NCBI RefSeq assembly: GCF_016783915.1
Contig: NZ_JADHVT010000026.1
Location: 1 to 43,247 of the forward strand
Reading direction: 5' to 3'
Length of the DNA: 43,247 bases
Source: Acidovorax sp.
Lineage (GTDB): Bacteria; Pseudomonadota; Gammaproteobacteria; Burkholderiales; Burkholderiaceae_C
The notes below the pieces were generated by a model, which saw only the letters and a program-made list of their open reading frames with translations, searched no databases and was not told the origin of the DNA. A program made the translations under genes and the position numbers. This document shows, piece after piece, positions 25,152 to 34,210 of the stretch (positions are counted from its first letter, which is position 1; each line of letters begins with the position of its first letter).

Positions 25152-26597
25152 TCAACGCGGCACAAGAAACACGGATTTTTCCGTCACATGGGCAGCTGCC
25201 CCTACGGCCTGCACGTCAAACTGAACCGCATGCGAGCCCGACGTGGCGGAACCGTACGGAATCTGCAAACGCACGGCCACCCAGCGCGACTCTGCTGCGC
25301 CAATGTCCACTTCGGCCTCGGAGGCCACCTCCAGCCCCTCCAGTCCACGCGCACTGATGCGGTAGCGCTGTTCGCCCTCCGTGGCATTCATGATCTGCAG
25401 CCGATAAATATTCTCCAGTTTGCCCCCCGCCACAATGCGCGAGAGCGCGGCCCGGTCACGCACGACATCCACCTTCAGCGGCGTGCGCACCACCAGGCTG
25501 GCCAGCATGGCAACGCACAGTGCTACCAGCACGGCGGTGTAGATCAGCACACGGGGACGCAACACGCGACGCAGCATCTGGGACTGCGTCCAGCGCTTGG
25601 CCACGCCGTTCTGGGTGGAATAGCGGATCAGACCACGCGGGTACTGCATCTTGTCCATCACCGTATTGCAGGCGTCCACACACAACCCGCAACCAATGCA
25701 TTCATATTGCAAACCCTTGCGGATATCGATGCCCACAGGACAGACCTGCACACACAGCGAACAGTCAATGCAGTCGCCCAGCCCCTGGGCCTTGTAGTCA
25801 ATGTTCTTCTTGCGCGGGCCGCGCTGCTCGCCACGCTCAGGGTCGTAGGTGACGATCAGCGTGTCTTTGTCAAACATCGCGCTCTGAAAGCGCGCATAGG
25901 GGCACATGTATTTGCAGACCTGCTCGCGCATGAAGCCTGCGTTGCCGTAGGTGGCAAAACCGTAGAAAAGCACCCAGAAAATCTGCCAGCCACCCTCAAA
26001 CGCCAGCAGCTCGCTGCCTAATTCACGGATGGGCACGAAGTACCCTACGAAGGTGAAGCCGGTCCACAGGGCCACGGCAATCCATACCACCTGCTTGAGA
26101 AACTTTTTACGGATCTTCTCGAACGTCCAGGGACCGTTGTCCAGACGGAGGCGGGCACTGCGATCGCCTTCGATCTTGTGCTCGATCCACATGAACATTT
26201 CGGTGTACACCGTCTGCGGGCAGGCAAAGCCACACCACAGGCGCCCCGCCACGGCGGTGAACAGGAACAGCGACAGCGCCGAAATGATCAGAAGGCCGGT
26301 GAGGTAGATGAAATCCTGCGGATACAGCACCAGACCAAAGATGTAGAACCTGCGGGCCCCCAGATCAAACAGCACCATCTGGCGCTGGCCCCATTCAAAC
26401 CACGGCAGCCCATAAAACACCAGCTGTGTCAGAAACACCATGCCCCAGCGCCAGCGCGCAAACAAGCCGCTGATGGAGCGCGGGTAGATCTTCTTTTGCG
26501 CTTCGTACAGCGAGATGATCTCGCCCGCAGAAGAGGCATCGGCGGCGACTGGCGTGATCGGAATGACCTTGCGAGCAGGCTCGCTGGGTGTACTCAT
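25152..26597 (-). CDS. ccoG: CcoG/RdxA/FixG, cbb3 oxidase-associated ferredoxin-like membrane protein
   Basis: 481 aa. Several N-terminal membrane helices with LWCGFACPQTVYTEMFMWIE and CKYMCPYARFQ, then two [4Fe-4S] ferredoxin motifs, CIDCSLCVQVCP and CIGCGLCVDACN, another helix, and a C-terminal immunoglobulin-like periplasmic domain. It is thought to reduce copper during cbb3 oxidase maturation. The message appears separate from ccoNOQP because a terminator lies after ccoP; no FNR box was found in the short region upstream of this gene. Confidence 0.95.
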   Translation of the reverse strand: MSTPSEPARKVIPITPVAADASSAGEIISLYEAQKKIYPRSISGLFARWRWGMVFLTQLVFYGLPWFEWGQRQMVLFDLGARRFYIFGLVLYPQDFIYLTGLLIISALSLFLFTAVAGRLWCGFACPQTVYTEMFMWIEHKIEGDRSARLRLDNGPWTFEKIRKKFLKQVVWIAVALWTGFTFVGYFVPIRELGSELLAFEGGWQIFWVLFYGFATYGNAGFMREQVCKYMCPYARFQSAMFDKDTLIVTYDPERGEQRGPRKKNIDYKAQGLGDCIDCSLCVQVCPVGIDIRKGLQYECIGCGLCVDACNTVMDKMQYPRGLIRYSTQNGVAKRWTQSQMLRRVLRPRVLIYTAVLVALCVAMLASLVVRTPLKVDVVRDRAALSRIVAGGKLENIYRLQIMNATEGEQRYRISARGLEGLEVASEAEVDIGAAESRWVAVRLQIPYGSATSGSHAVQFDVQAVGAAAHVTEKSVFLVPR

Positions 26598-26633
26598 GGT
26601 GTCGCTTTATGAACGGATAAGGGGCGCGCTTTG

Positions 26634-26670
26634 AAAAGAAAACCCGGGCAGTGCTTCAAACATCGCCCGG
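26634..26670 (-). terminator. Rho-independent terminator of the ccoNOQP operon
   Basis: On the minus strand: CCGGGC, 15-nt loop, GCCCGG, then GTTTTCTTTTC. It begins 9 nt after the ccoP stop codon. Confidence 0.78.
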
Positions 26671-26678
26671 CGGACATG

Positions 26679-27593
26679 TCAACGTGCAGCCACCTGCTTG
26701 TTCGACAAACCCCACACATAGGCAGAGAGTACGCCGATCTGCGCCTCGGTCAACTTCTCGGCCTGTGCTGGCATCTGGTTGACCTTGCCGTTGTTGATCA
26801 TGGCCGTGATGGCGGCCTCGCCCCAGCCATGCAGCCAGATATCGTCGGTCAGGTTGGGCGCACCCAGAGCCTGGTTGCCCTTGCCATCCATGCCGTGGCA
26901 GGCCGCGCATGCCGCAAACTTGGGCTTGCCCAGGGACGCACGCAGCGAGTCATGCGGGCTGCCCGACAGGCTCAGTACATAGTGCGACAAGTTGCGCACA
27001 TCTTCTGGAGTGCCCACGGCTGCTGCCATGGGGGGCATATTGCCAATGCGGCCCTTCTCCAGCGTCTCGCGGATCTTCTCGGGTGTGCCGCCATGGAGCC
27101 AGTCGCTGTCCGTCAGGTTCGGGAAGCCCTTGCTGCCGCGTGCATCCGAGCCGTGGCACTGCGCGCAGTTGTTCATGAACAAGCGCTCGCCAATGGCATG
27201 GGCCTGCGGGTCCTTGGCCACGTCTTCGGGCTTCATGGATGCAAAGCGGGCGTACAGCGGCTCCAACTCCGTCTTGGCCTTGGCCATTTCGGCTTCGTAC
27301 TCGCCCTTTTGCGTCCAGTTGAGCTTGCCAGTGAAGCTGCCCAGACCTGGGTAGGCAGCCAGGTAGCCCAGGCCAAAGATGATGGTGATGACGAACAGCC
27401 ACACCCACCAGCGCGGCAGGGGGTTGTTCATTTCGACCAGGTCCTCGTCCCAGACGTGGCCGGTGGTGTTGTCGGAGGTGGCAACCACCTTCTTGCGGCC
27501 TGCCATCCAAAGCAGGATGCCGCAGGCGATGATGCCGACCAGGGTCAGCGTGGTCACAAAGACCGACCAGAAATTGCTGGTGAAGTCACTCAT
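26679..27593 (-). CDS. ccoP: cbb3-type cytochrome c oxidase subunit III (dihaem)
   Basis: 304 aa. Two N-terminal membrane segments (about 8-31 and 56-78) anchor two c-type haem domains with CAQCH at 143-147 and CAACH at 229-233; the methionine ligands lie in the GNMPPM and NQMPAQ stretches. It passes electrons from cytochrome c to CcoO/CcoN. Last gene of ccoNOQP, 24 nt after ccoQ and just before the terminator. Confidence 0.96.
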   Translation of the reverse strand: MSDFTSNFWSVFVTTLTLVGIIACGILLWMAGRKKVVATSDNTTGHVWDEDLVEMNNPLPRWWVWLFVITIIFGLGYLAAYPGLGSFTGKLNWTQKGEYEAEMAKAKTELEPLYARFASMKPEDVAKDPQAHAIGERLFMNNCAQCHGSDARGSKGFPNLTDSDWLHGGTPEKIRETLEKGRIGNMPPMAAAVGTPEDVRNLSHYVLSLSGSPHDSLRASLGKPKFAACAACHGMDGKGNQALGAPNLTDDIWLHGWGEAAITAMINNGKVNQMPAQAEKLTEAQIGVLSAYVWGLSNKQVAAR

Positions 27594-27617
27594 GGGGTGT
27601 TCTCGTTCTGGTGAAGG

Positions 27618-27755
27618 TCAATCTGTCTCGAAAGGCAGCTGGGCTGCCTCGTCGAACCGGGCCTTGTTGCGGCCGCGGTAGGCCCAGACCCAGATGCCAA
27701 TGAAGCAGGCCATCGATGCCAGGGTGGCGACGATGCGCATGGTGGTGATGTCCAT
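27618..27755 (-). CDS. ccoQ: cbb3-type oxidase subunit CcoQ/FixQ
   Basis: 45 aa: MDITTMRIVATLASMACFIG, a membrane helix through GIWVWAY, then the basic and acidic tail RGRNKARFDEAAQLPF, typical of CcoQ. A good Shine-Dalgarno (GGAGATAT) precedes the ATG. It helps keep CcoP in the complex. It lies between ccoO (16 nt upstream) and ccoP; size and place leave little doubt. Confidence 0.93.
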   Translation of the reverse strand: MDITTMRIVATLASMACFIGIWVWAYRGRNKARFDEAAQLPFETD

Positions 27756-27771
27756 GGGATATCTCCTTTGC

Positions 27772-28404
27772 TTACTTGAGCGCACGGCCCATGACTTGCA
27801 GGTAGGCGATGAGCGCGTCCTGCTCCGTCTTGCCCTTGACCTCGCCCGCCGCAGCAGTGATCTGCTCGTCGGTGTAAGGCACGCCCACGGTGCGCAGGGC
27901 CTTCATGCGGGGAGCCATCACTGCGGGGTCCACCTGGTTCTTTTCAAGCCAGGGGTATGCGGGCATGTTGGACTCGGGCACCACATCGCGGGGGTTGTTC
28001 AGGTGGATGCGATGCCATTCGTCGCTGTACTTGCCACCCACGCGGTGCAGGTCAGGCCCCGTGCGCTTGCTGCCCCACTGGAAGGGATGGTCATACACAA
28101 ACTCGCCCGCCACCGAGTAGTGGCCGTAGCGCAGCGTCTCGGCGCGGAAGGGGCGGATCATCTGCGAATGGCAGTTGTAGCAACCCTCGCGGATGTAGAT
28201 GTCGCGGCCCGCCAGCTGCAGGGCGTTGTAGGGCTCCACACCCTTGACCGCCTCGGTCGTTGACTTCTGGAAGAACAGGGGCACGATCTCGACCAGACCA
28301 CCAATGGCGATCACGATCAGGATGAGCACGATCATCAGAAAGTTGTTGGTCTCCACCTTTTCATGGGAGAAACCGGTCGAAGCAGATGTGTTGTTGTTGG
28401 ACAT
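27772..28404 (-). CDS. ccoO: cbb3-type cytochrome c oxidase subunit II (monohaem)
   Basis: 210 aa. One N-terminal membrane helix (about 22-44), then the haem c motif CYNCH (Cys75-His79) in [19 protein letters not shown], and [17 protein letters not shown] with NMPAYPWL supplying the distal methionine. 18 nt downstream of ccoN. Confidence 0.96.
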   Translation of the reverse strand: MSNNNTSASTGFSHEKVETNNFLMIVLILIVIAIGGLVEIVPLFFQKSTTEAVKGVEPYNALQLAGRDIYIREGCYNCHSQMIRPFRAETLRYGHYSVAGEFVYDHPFQWGSKRTGPDLHRVGGKYSDEWHRIHLNNPRDVVPESNMPAYPWLEKNQVDPAVMAPRMKALRTVGVPYTDEQITAAAGEVKGKTEQDALIAYLQVMGRALK

Positions 28405-28422
28405 GAATGATCTCCTTCGGAC

Positions 28423-29862
28423 TCAAGCGTGGGCCGCGTTCACAGCAGGAATGGCCACCTTGACCGAACGGCCCGAGATGGCAGTCAGCCACACGTTCCA
28501 GGCCATGACCAGCATGCCGCCCAGGTACAGCAAGCCACCCGCCACACGGATCACATAGAAGGGATAGGTGGCCTTCACGCTTTCCACGAAGGTGTAGGTC
28601 AGCGTACCGTCGGGGTTGACCGCGCGCCACATCAGGCCCTGCATCACGCCGGCAATCCACATCGCTGCGATGTACAGCACGATGCCGATGGTGGCCATCC
28701 AGAAGTGCAGCTCGATCGCTTTGACGGAGTGCATCTTGTCCTTGCCGAACAGGCGCGGCACCAGGTAGTACAGCGAACCCATCGAGATCAGACCCACCCA
28801 GCCCAGGGCGCCGGAGTGCACGTGGCCAATGGTCCAGTCGGTGTAGTGGCTCAGGGCATTGACGGTCTTGATGGACATCATCGGGCCCTCGAACGTGGAC
28901 ATGCCGTAGAACGACAGCGACACGATCAGGAAGCGCAGGATGGGGTCGTCACGCAGCTTGTGCCATGCACCCGACAGGGTCATGATGCCGTTGATCATGC
29001 CGCCCCAGCTGGGGGCCAGCAGGATGAGCGAGAACACCATGCCCACCGATTGCGTCCAGTCGGGCAGCGCGGTGTAGTGCAGGTGGTGTGGGCCGGCCCA
29101 CATGTAGGTGAAGATCAGCGCCCAGAAGTGGACGATCGACAGGCGGTAGCTGTACACCGGACGGCCCGCCTGCTTGGGGATGAAGTAGTACATCATGCCC
29201 AGGAAGCCAGCGGTCAGGAAGAAGCCCACCGCATTGTGGCCGTACCACCATTGCACCATGGCGTCCTGCACACCGGCATAGGCCGAGTAGCTCTTCATCA
29301 TGCCCGCAGGGATGGCTGCACTGTTCACCAAGTGCAGCAGCGCCACGGCCAGGATGAACGCACCAAAGAACCAGTTGGCCACATAGATGTGCTTGACCTT
29401 GCGGGTGCCAATGGTTCCGAAGAACACGATGGCATAGGACACCCAGACCAGCGTGATCAAGATGTCAATGGGCCATTCAAGTTCAGCATATTCCTTGCCT
29501 TGGGTGTAACCCATGGGCAGGCTGACGACCGCTGCCGCAATGACCAGCACCCAGCCCCAGAAGGTGAATGCGGCCAGGGGACCGGCAAAAAGCCGGACCT
29601 GGCAGGTGCGCTGCACCACGTAGTAGCTGGTAGCAAACAGCGCGCTGCCGCCAAAACCAAAGATCACCGCATTGGTGTGCAAAGGTCGCAAGCGGCCATA
29701 ACTCAGCCACGGAATGCCAAAGTTGAGTTCTGGCCAAGCCAACTGGGCGGCGATGATGACGCCCACCAGCATGCCGACCACCCCCACCACCACGGCCAGG
29801 ATAGAGAACTGCCGCACTACCGTATCGTTGTAGTGCGCAGCATTTGTTTTTGGAAAATCCAT
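28423..29862 (-). CDS. ccoN: cbb3-type cytochrome c oxidase subunit I (catalytic)
   Basis: 479 aa with about 12 helices; haem b/b3-CuB oxygen-reducing, proton-pumping subunit. Recognisable blocks: [20 protein letters not shown] (haem b ligand), [20 protein letters not shown] (CuB and tyrosine region), [20 protein letters not shown], and [20 protein letters not shown] (haem ligands). ATG at MDFPKTN has AGAGGTG upstream; a longer open frame starting at 29925 overlaps the FNR box and lacks similarity. The FNR box is centred 61.5 bp from the ATG. Confidence 0.97.
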   Translation of the reverse strand: MDFPKTNAAHYNDTVVRQFSILAVVVGVVGMLVGVIIAAQLAWPELNFGIPWLSYGRLRPLHTNAVIFGFGGSALFATSYYVVQRTCQVRLFAGPLAAFTFWGWVLVIAAAVVSLPMGYTQGKEYAELEWPIDILITLVWVSYAIVFFGTIGTRKVKHIYVANWFFGAFILAVALLHLVNSAAIPAGMMKSYSAYAGVQDAMVQWWYGHNAVGFFLTAGFLGMMYYFIPKQAGRPVYSYRLSIVHFWALIFTYMWAGPHHLHYTALPDWTQSVGMVFSLILLAPSWGGMINGIMTLSGAWHKLRDDPILRFLIVSLSFYGMSTFEGPMMSIKTVNALSHYTDWTIGHVHSGALGWVGLISMGSLYYLVPRLFGKDKMHSVKAIELHFWMATIGIVLYIAAMWIAGVMQGLMWRAVNPDGTLTYTFVESVKATYPFYVIRVAGGLLYLGGMLVMAWNVWLTAISGRSVKVAIPAVNAAHA

Positions 29863-29916
29863 CGGGCACCTCTTTGTATTGCAGTAAGAGTTTGTTGCAG
29901 TCGCGGCTATCGGGCA

Positions 29917-29930
29917 TTGACACAAGTCAA
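29917..29930. promoter_or_regulatory. FNR/ANR box upstream of ccoN
   Basis: TTGACACAAGTCAA, a dyad (TTGAC / GTCAA) with 4-nt spacer. Centre 29923.5, 61.5 bp from the ccoN ATG. Its last four bases (29927-29930) overlap the final bases of ccoS, including the stop codon, so site and gene end share sequence. Confidence 0.85.
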
Positions 29931-30064
29931 CCGTCTCGGAGAATGCGCTCCCCCTCTTGTTCGACGCTCTCGAACTGGCCGTGGTACACGGCCCACCACA
30001 GGCCTCCCAGAATCAGAAGCACCAGCATCACGGACAGAGGAATCAGCAAATAAAGGATGTCCAT
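29927..30064 (-). CDS. ccoS: cbb3 oxidase maturation protein CcoS
   Basis: 45 aa: [20 protein letters not shown] membrane helix, [20 protein letters not shown] and IL-RDG tail, the classic CcoS pattern (helix, then FDDLE-like acidic stretch). Required for haem and copper insertion into CcoN. Its ATG shares one base with the ccoI stop (TGATG), so it is translated with ccoI. The stop codon lies within the ccoN FNR box. Confidence 0.93.
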   Translation of the reverse strand: MDILYLLIPLSVMLVLLILGGLWWAVYHGQFESVEQEGERILRDG

Positions 30065-32577
30065 CAGACAAGCTCCAGCGGGGTCTTGGAAAGATCAAGG
30101 GGCGGCTGCTGCGCGCTGCCAGCCATGAGGTCAGGTCGTGCAGGCAACGCCACCGTTGGCAATGGCGCACTGTGCGAGCCAGGCAAGGAAGGCAGGTCGC
30201 GCGCGAGGCGCGCTGCGTTGAGCACCACCAGCAGCGAACTCAGCGCCATGCCCAGCCCGGCCAGCCAAGCGGGCATCCAGCCCAGCACCGCTAGCGGCAC
30301 GCACAGCGCGTTGTAGGCCGCAGCCCACCACAGGTTCTGGCGCACCACGCGCAGGGTGCGGCGCGCCAGCAGCACCGTTTGCGGCACCAGCACAAGGCTG
30401 TCGCCCAGCACTACAAAGTCCGCCCGAGACTGCGCCAGTGGCACGGCACGGCCGAAAGCAAAAGAGACATGGGCCCCCGCAAGCACTGGGCCATCATTGA
30501 GGCCATCACCCACCATGGCCACGTGGTGTCCTTCCGACTGCAGTGCCCGTAGCGCTGCCAGCTTGCCCTGCGGAGTGCACTCGCCCTGGGCATGGGCAAT
30601 ACCAGCCTGCGTGGCCACCCGCTGCACTGCACCCCGGCGGTCACCCGACAGCAATTGCACAGCCACACCGTCCTGCTGCAAGGCGTGCACCACGGCGGAG
30701 GCCTCAGCCCGCAGGTCTTCCACCAGATCAAAGCGGGCCAGTTCGCGCAAGGCTCCATCTGCCGATTGCTCAGAGAGCACGACCTGCAGCGCAGCACCGT
30801 TGGCATCGTTGGCAACGCCCGCATGGCGGGCAGAGCCCAGGCGGATCGTCCGAGCCGCGGCGCCCCCTGTAGCGTCTTCCACGGTGGCGGTCAGCCCCTG
30901 TCCTGCATCCTCCTGCAGGCCCATCACCTGCCAACGCCCCAACGGCAGCTGCTGTGCAGAAGCCGCCGCAGCCAAGGCCCGCGAAGCCGGGTGCATGGAC
31001 TGGCGCGCGAGCGCTGCGGCCAAGTCCAGCGCCTCTTCTGCGCTGCAACTGCCCGCAGGATGCACCGCTTGCAGCGCCATGCCGTCGCGTGTCAGCGTAC
31101 CGGTCTTGTCGAATACCATGGTGTCCACCTGGGCCAGCGCCTCCAGCCCCTGTAGATTGCGCACCAGCACGCCGTGGCGCGCCAGCGTACCCGCCGCCGT
31201 GAGCATGGCGACAGGGGTGGCCAGTGACAACGCGCACGGGCAGGTGACGATGAGCACCGCCACCGCCACCATCAACGCATGCCCGGGGTCCGACGGCCAC
31301 CAGTAGGCAGCCGCCAGCGCCGCCGCCAGCAACACGGCGACCAGGAAAGGCCGCGCAATGCGGTCCGCCAGCTGCGCCAGCCGTGGCTTTTGCAGCGATG
31401 CGCTCTCCATCAGTGCCACGATCTGCGCAAAGCGGGTTTGCCCGCCCGTGCCCTCCACCTGCACCTCGACCGGCGCCTGCAGGTTGTAGCTGCCCGCTGT
31501 GACGGTGCTGCCCACAGGGCGTGCCACGGGTGTGGACTCACCCGTCAGCAAGGCCTCGTCTGAATATGTATTGCCCACCGTGATGCGTCCATCGGCCGGG
31601 AAGGCCTCACCCGGCAGCACGCGGATGGTGTCCCCCACCACAATGCGCCGCGTGGCAACGCGGGCGAAACTACCATCCGCCGCGCGCCGCTCCACACTGT
31701 CGGGCAGGCGGTTCATCACAGCCTCCAGTGCGCCCGCCGTGCGATCACGCAGGCGCAACTCCAGCCAGCGGCCTGTGAGCAGGAAGAACACAAACATGGT
31801 CAAGGAGTCGTAGTACACCTCCTTGCCGAAGATGCCAGAAGGGTCAAAGGTGCCAGCCGTGCTGACCACAAAGGTGATCGCCATGCCCAGCGCCACGGGC
31901 AGGTCCATGCTGACCCGGCGCAGGCGGATATCGCGCAACGCGCTGGTAAAAAATGGACCACAAGAAAACACCACCATGGGCAGCGTGATGACCCATGAAG
32001 CCCAGCGCAACAGCTGCTCCATCTCGCCCGACAGATCGCCCGGCTGCGCCACGTAGGCGGGCCATGCGTACATCATCACCTGCATCATACAAAAGCCTGC
32101 CACCAGCCAGCGCCACAACGCACGGCGGCTCTCGCGCAGGCGCTGGTCGCGCGCAAACGCATCCATCGCGGGCATAGCACGGTAGCCCGCGCGGCGCACG
32201 GCATCCATCCATTGCGAAGGCAACACCTGGCCCGGTTGCCACACGACGCGGGCCCGGCGGGTAGCGGCGCTGACATCGGCCTGCAGCACGCCCGGTACTG
32301 CCCGCAGGGCATCTTCAATGGTCAGGGCGCAGGTAGCGCAATGCATACCGTCCAGTACCACATGGGAGTCCCAGGCCGTGGCACTCGGGTCGGGCGAAAC
32401 GGCATCCACGGATCCACCAGCCAATGGGCTACCCGCCACAGAGCAAGGCCGGCCAAACGCCAGCCACTCCTGGGGGTCGTCCAGCAGTTCGTCCCGCTGC
32501 TGCGGCGGCGGGCCTGCCACACTGTCAGGCGGGAGTGCCGGGGATGATGCCGGCGCACCGGGTCGAAACATGGACAT
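30064..32577 (-). CDS. ccoI: Copper-translocating P1B-type ATPase (CcoI)
   Basis: 837 aa. N-terminal metal-binding domain with GMHCATC (Cys80, Cys83), eight helices including the ion site TCPCALS (Cys446-Pro-Cys448), phosphorylated Asp490 in DKTGTLT, TGES actuator loop, an HP motif written MHPAS, and the hinge VGDGLNDGP. It exports copper to the periplasm for the cbb3 oxidase. The region before residue 70 is low-complexity and poorly conserved. No Shine-Dalgarno precedes the ATG at 32577, and the FNR box is only 41.5 bp away, so either the message is leaderless or translation starts further in (next Met at codon 3). Confidence 0.94.
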   Translation of the reverse strand: MSMFRPGAPASSPALPPDSVAGPPPQQRDELLDDPQEWLAFGRPCSVAGSPLAGGSVDAVSPDPSATAWDSHVVLDGMHCATCALTIEDALRAVPGVLQADVSAATRRARVVWQPGQVLPSQWMDAVRRAGYRAMPAMDAFARDQRLRESRRALWRWLVAGFCMMQVMMYAWPAYVAQPGDLSGEMEQLLRWASWVITLPMVVFSCGPFFTSALRDIRLRRVSMDLPVALGMAITFVVSTAGTFDPSGIFGKEVYYDSLTMFVFFLLTGRWLELRLRDRTAGALEAVMNRLPDSVERRAADGSFARVATRRIVVGDTIRVLPGEAFPADGRITVGNTYSDEALLTGESTPVARPVGSTVTAGSYNLQAPVEVQVEGTGGQTRFAQIVALMESASLQKPRLAQLADRIARPFLVAVLLAAALAAAYWWPSDPGHALMVAVAVLIVTCPCALSLATPVAMLTAAGTLARHGVLVRNLQGLEALAQVDTMVFDKTGTLTRDGMALQAVHPAGSCSAEEALDLAAALARQSMHPASRALAAAASAQQLPLGRWQVMGLQEDAGQGLTATVEDATGGAAARTIRLGSARHAGVANDANGAALQVVLSEQSADGALRELARFDLVEDLRAEASAVVHALQQDGVAVQLLSGDRRGAVQRVATQAGIAHAQGECTPQGKLAALRALQSEGHHVAMVGDGLNDGPVLAGAHVSFAFGRAVPLAQSRADFVVLGDSLVLVPQTVLLARRTLRVVRQNLWWAAAYNALCVPLAVLGWMPAWLAGLGMALSSLLVVLNAARLARDLPSLPGSHSAPLPTVALPARPDLMAGSAQQPPLDLSKTPLELV

Positions 32578-32611
32578 GGGTCAAGCCTATCTGCGGGGCA
32601 TCGCCAGTACA

Positions 32612-32625
32612 TTGACCTGGATCAA
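32612..32625. promoter_or_regulatory. FNR/ANR box shared by ccoI and usp
   Basis: TTGACCTGGATCAA. Centre 32618.5: 61.5 bp from the usp ATG, with TAAGCT at 32647-32652 as a fair -10, and 41.5 bp from the annotated ccoI ATG, with TAGGCT (32589-32584, minus) placed as its -10. One site could activate both divergent genes. Confidence 0.83.
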
Positions 32626-32679
32626 GCCCCGGAACATGATTCATCCTAAGCTTGTTCCATCACTTTGAGGAGCCCTTTT

Positions 32680-33123
32680 ATGTACAAACGCATCCTGATC
32701 GCTACAGACGGATCCCCCCTGTCGGACAAAGCGGTGGAACATGGCTTGTCGCTGGCCGCACTGACGGGCGCCACAGCGGTCGCCCTCAAGGTGGTGCCTC
32801 GCTACCCTCGCAGCTACTTTGAAGGCGGCATGCCAGTCGACATGAACGACGTCAAACGCATCGAATCCCAGTGGGGCGATGCAGCACAAGCCATGGTCGA
32901 TGGGGTGAAAGCCCAGGGCGGCGCGCAAGGCGTGACCGTGAAGGCGGTGGTCGCCAAGTCCGACCTGGTGGCCGAAGCCGTGATTGCTGTCGCCAAGAAG
33001 CACAAGTGCGACCTGATCGTGATGGCATCGCACGGCCGCAAGGGTCTCAAGCGCCTGCTGCTGGGCAGCGAAACGCAGCATGTTCTGACGCATTCGCATA
33101 TACCGGTACTGGTGCTGCGCTGA
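32680..33123 (+). CDS. Universal stress protein (UspA family)
   Basis: 147 aa single Usp domain. N-terminal MYKRILIATDGSPLSDKAVE and C-terminal ATP-binding pattern VMASHGRKGLKRLLLGSET (G-2x-G-9x-G-S/T type) followed by HSHIPVLVL. ATG has TTGAGGAG 8 nt upstream. The FNR box suggests induction at low oxygen, as for several Usp proteins of denitrifiers and other FNR-controlled stress genes. Confidence 0.93.
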   Translation: MYKRILIATDGSPLSDKAVEHGLSLAALTGATAVALKVVPRYPRSYFEGGMPVDMNDVKRIESQWGDAAQAMVDGVKAQGGAQGVTVKAVVAKSDLVAEAVIAVAKKHKCDLIVMASHGRKGLKRLLLGSETQHVLTHSHIPVLVLR

Positions 33124-33153
33124 AGGCGGCTTGGCATCCGCAGTCAAGCCTCA

Positions 33154-33172
33154 GGCCTCAGGTCATGAGGCC
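33154..33172. terminator. Hairpin between convergent usp and LysR genes
   Basis: GGCCTCA-GGTCA-TGAGGCC, 7-bp stem, 5-nt loop, 31 nt after the usp stop and 15 nt before the LysR stop. No T-run on either side, so terminator function is only possible. Confidence 0.4.
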
Positions 33173-33186
33173 GCGGCCGGGCCGGA

Positions 33187-34143
33187 CTAGGGCCGCGCAG
33201 ATTTCTTGCGACTGCCCACCGAGGCAAGCACAGCCGGCCCCTTGAGTGCAGGATCGTCCAGCACGCGCACCAGACAGTCGCGCAACCATCGGTGCGCTGC
33301 ATCTGCGTTGTAGCGGGGATGCCAGGCCATGCGCGTCACGTCAGGTGGTACCGGCAAAGGCAGGGCAAACACCTCCAGCTTCAGCGAGGATGCCATGCCC
33401 CGTGCCACGCGCTCGGGAACGCAGGCAACCAGATCAGAGCGTGACGCCGCTATCAGTGCTGCAAAGGCGCTGGGCACCTGGAGCGCCACCATGCGTTCCA
33501 GTCCTCTTTCCGCCAGCACCTCGTCCAGCGCACTAGGTTCCCCGGGCCGTAGCGTGACGCCCACATGGCGTGCAGCAGCCAGCCTCTTTGGGGTCATGGA
33601 CTGCCCCAGCAAGCTGTGGCCCAACCGCACAGCGCCCACCATGTTCTGGTGTGACACCTCGACCCACTCGGTCTCCGGGTCGCGGCTGCGAAACACCCCC
33701 ACATCCAGGTCCACACGCCCCTCCCGCAGCGCACCAGGGTCGTTGTGGCTTTCTGGCAAAAATTGCAGGCTGGCCAGGGGCATTTGACTGGCCAGCGCTT
33801 CCGACAAAGCAGCGCCATAGACCACCGCCATGCCTTCGGGGGCGCGCACCACAAAGTGCCTTCGCACCAAGGCGAGCCCCGGCCCTTGTTCCGGCGACTG
33901 CAATGCCTGAGCCTGTGCCAGCAGTGCGCGTACAGGCTCCGCGAGCGCCAATGCACGCGGCGTGGGCACCAGCTTGCGCCCCGCCCGCACCAGGATGTCA
34001 TCGCCAAAGGCCTCCCGAATACGTGCCAGGGTGTGGCTCATCGCAGGGGTGCTCAGGTGCATGCGCGCGGCAGCCGCTGTGACGCTGCCAGTAGAGAGCA
34101 AAGCATCCAGCGCCACCAGCAGGTTGAGATCATATGATTTCAT
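33187..34143 (-). CDS. LysR-family transcription regulator
   Basis: 318 aa. N-terminal winged helix-turn-helix (LNLLVALDALLSTGSVTAAA, MHLSTPAMSHTLARIREAFG), then a two-lobed effector domain. Overall similar to the NodD/PcpR-like LysR branch. Divergent from the MFS gene with only 67 nt between starts; an inverted repeat lies 2 bp before its ATG. It most likely controls the exporter and itself; inducer unknown. Confidence 0.9.
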   Translation of the reverse strand: MKSYDLNLLVALDALLSTGSVTAAAARMHLSTPAMSHTLARIREAFGDDILVRAGRKLVPTPRALALAEPVRALLAQAQALQSPEQGPGLALVRRHFVVRAPEGMAVVYGAALSEALASQMPLASLQFLPESHNDPGALREGRVDLDVGVFRSRDPETEWVEVSHQNMVGAVRLGHSLLGQSMTPKRLAAARHVGVTLRPGEPSALDEVLAERGLERMVALQVPSAFAALIAASRSDLVACVPERVARGMASSLKLEVFALPLPVPPDVTRMAWHPRYNADAAHRWLRDCLVRVLDDPALKGPAVLASVGSRKKSARP

Positions 34144-34145
34144 TT

Positions 34146-34175
34146 AGTGCAACTATATGTTTACATCATTGCACT
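34146..34175. promoter_or_regulatory. Inverted-repeat operator between LysR gene and MFS gene
   Basis: AGTGCAA-N16-TTGCACT, perfect 7-bp arms in an A/T-rich stretch. Placed to cover both promoters of the divergent pair; probable LysR binding site. Confidence 0.7.
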
Positions 34176-34210
34176 GTACAAAATTTATCGGAAGCGAAAC
34201 ACTTCCGGCC

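Noticed and set aside
28429-30294. 621-codon open frame opposite ccoN and ccoS
   Set aside because: Antisense shadow; crosses the FNR box, ccoS and part of ccoI and has no recognisable domain.
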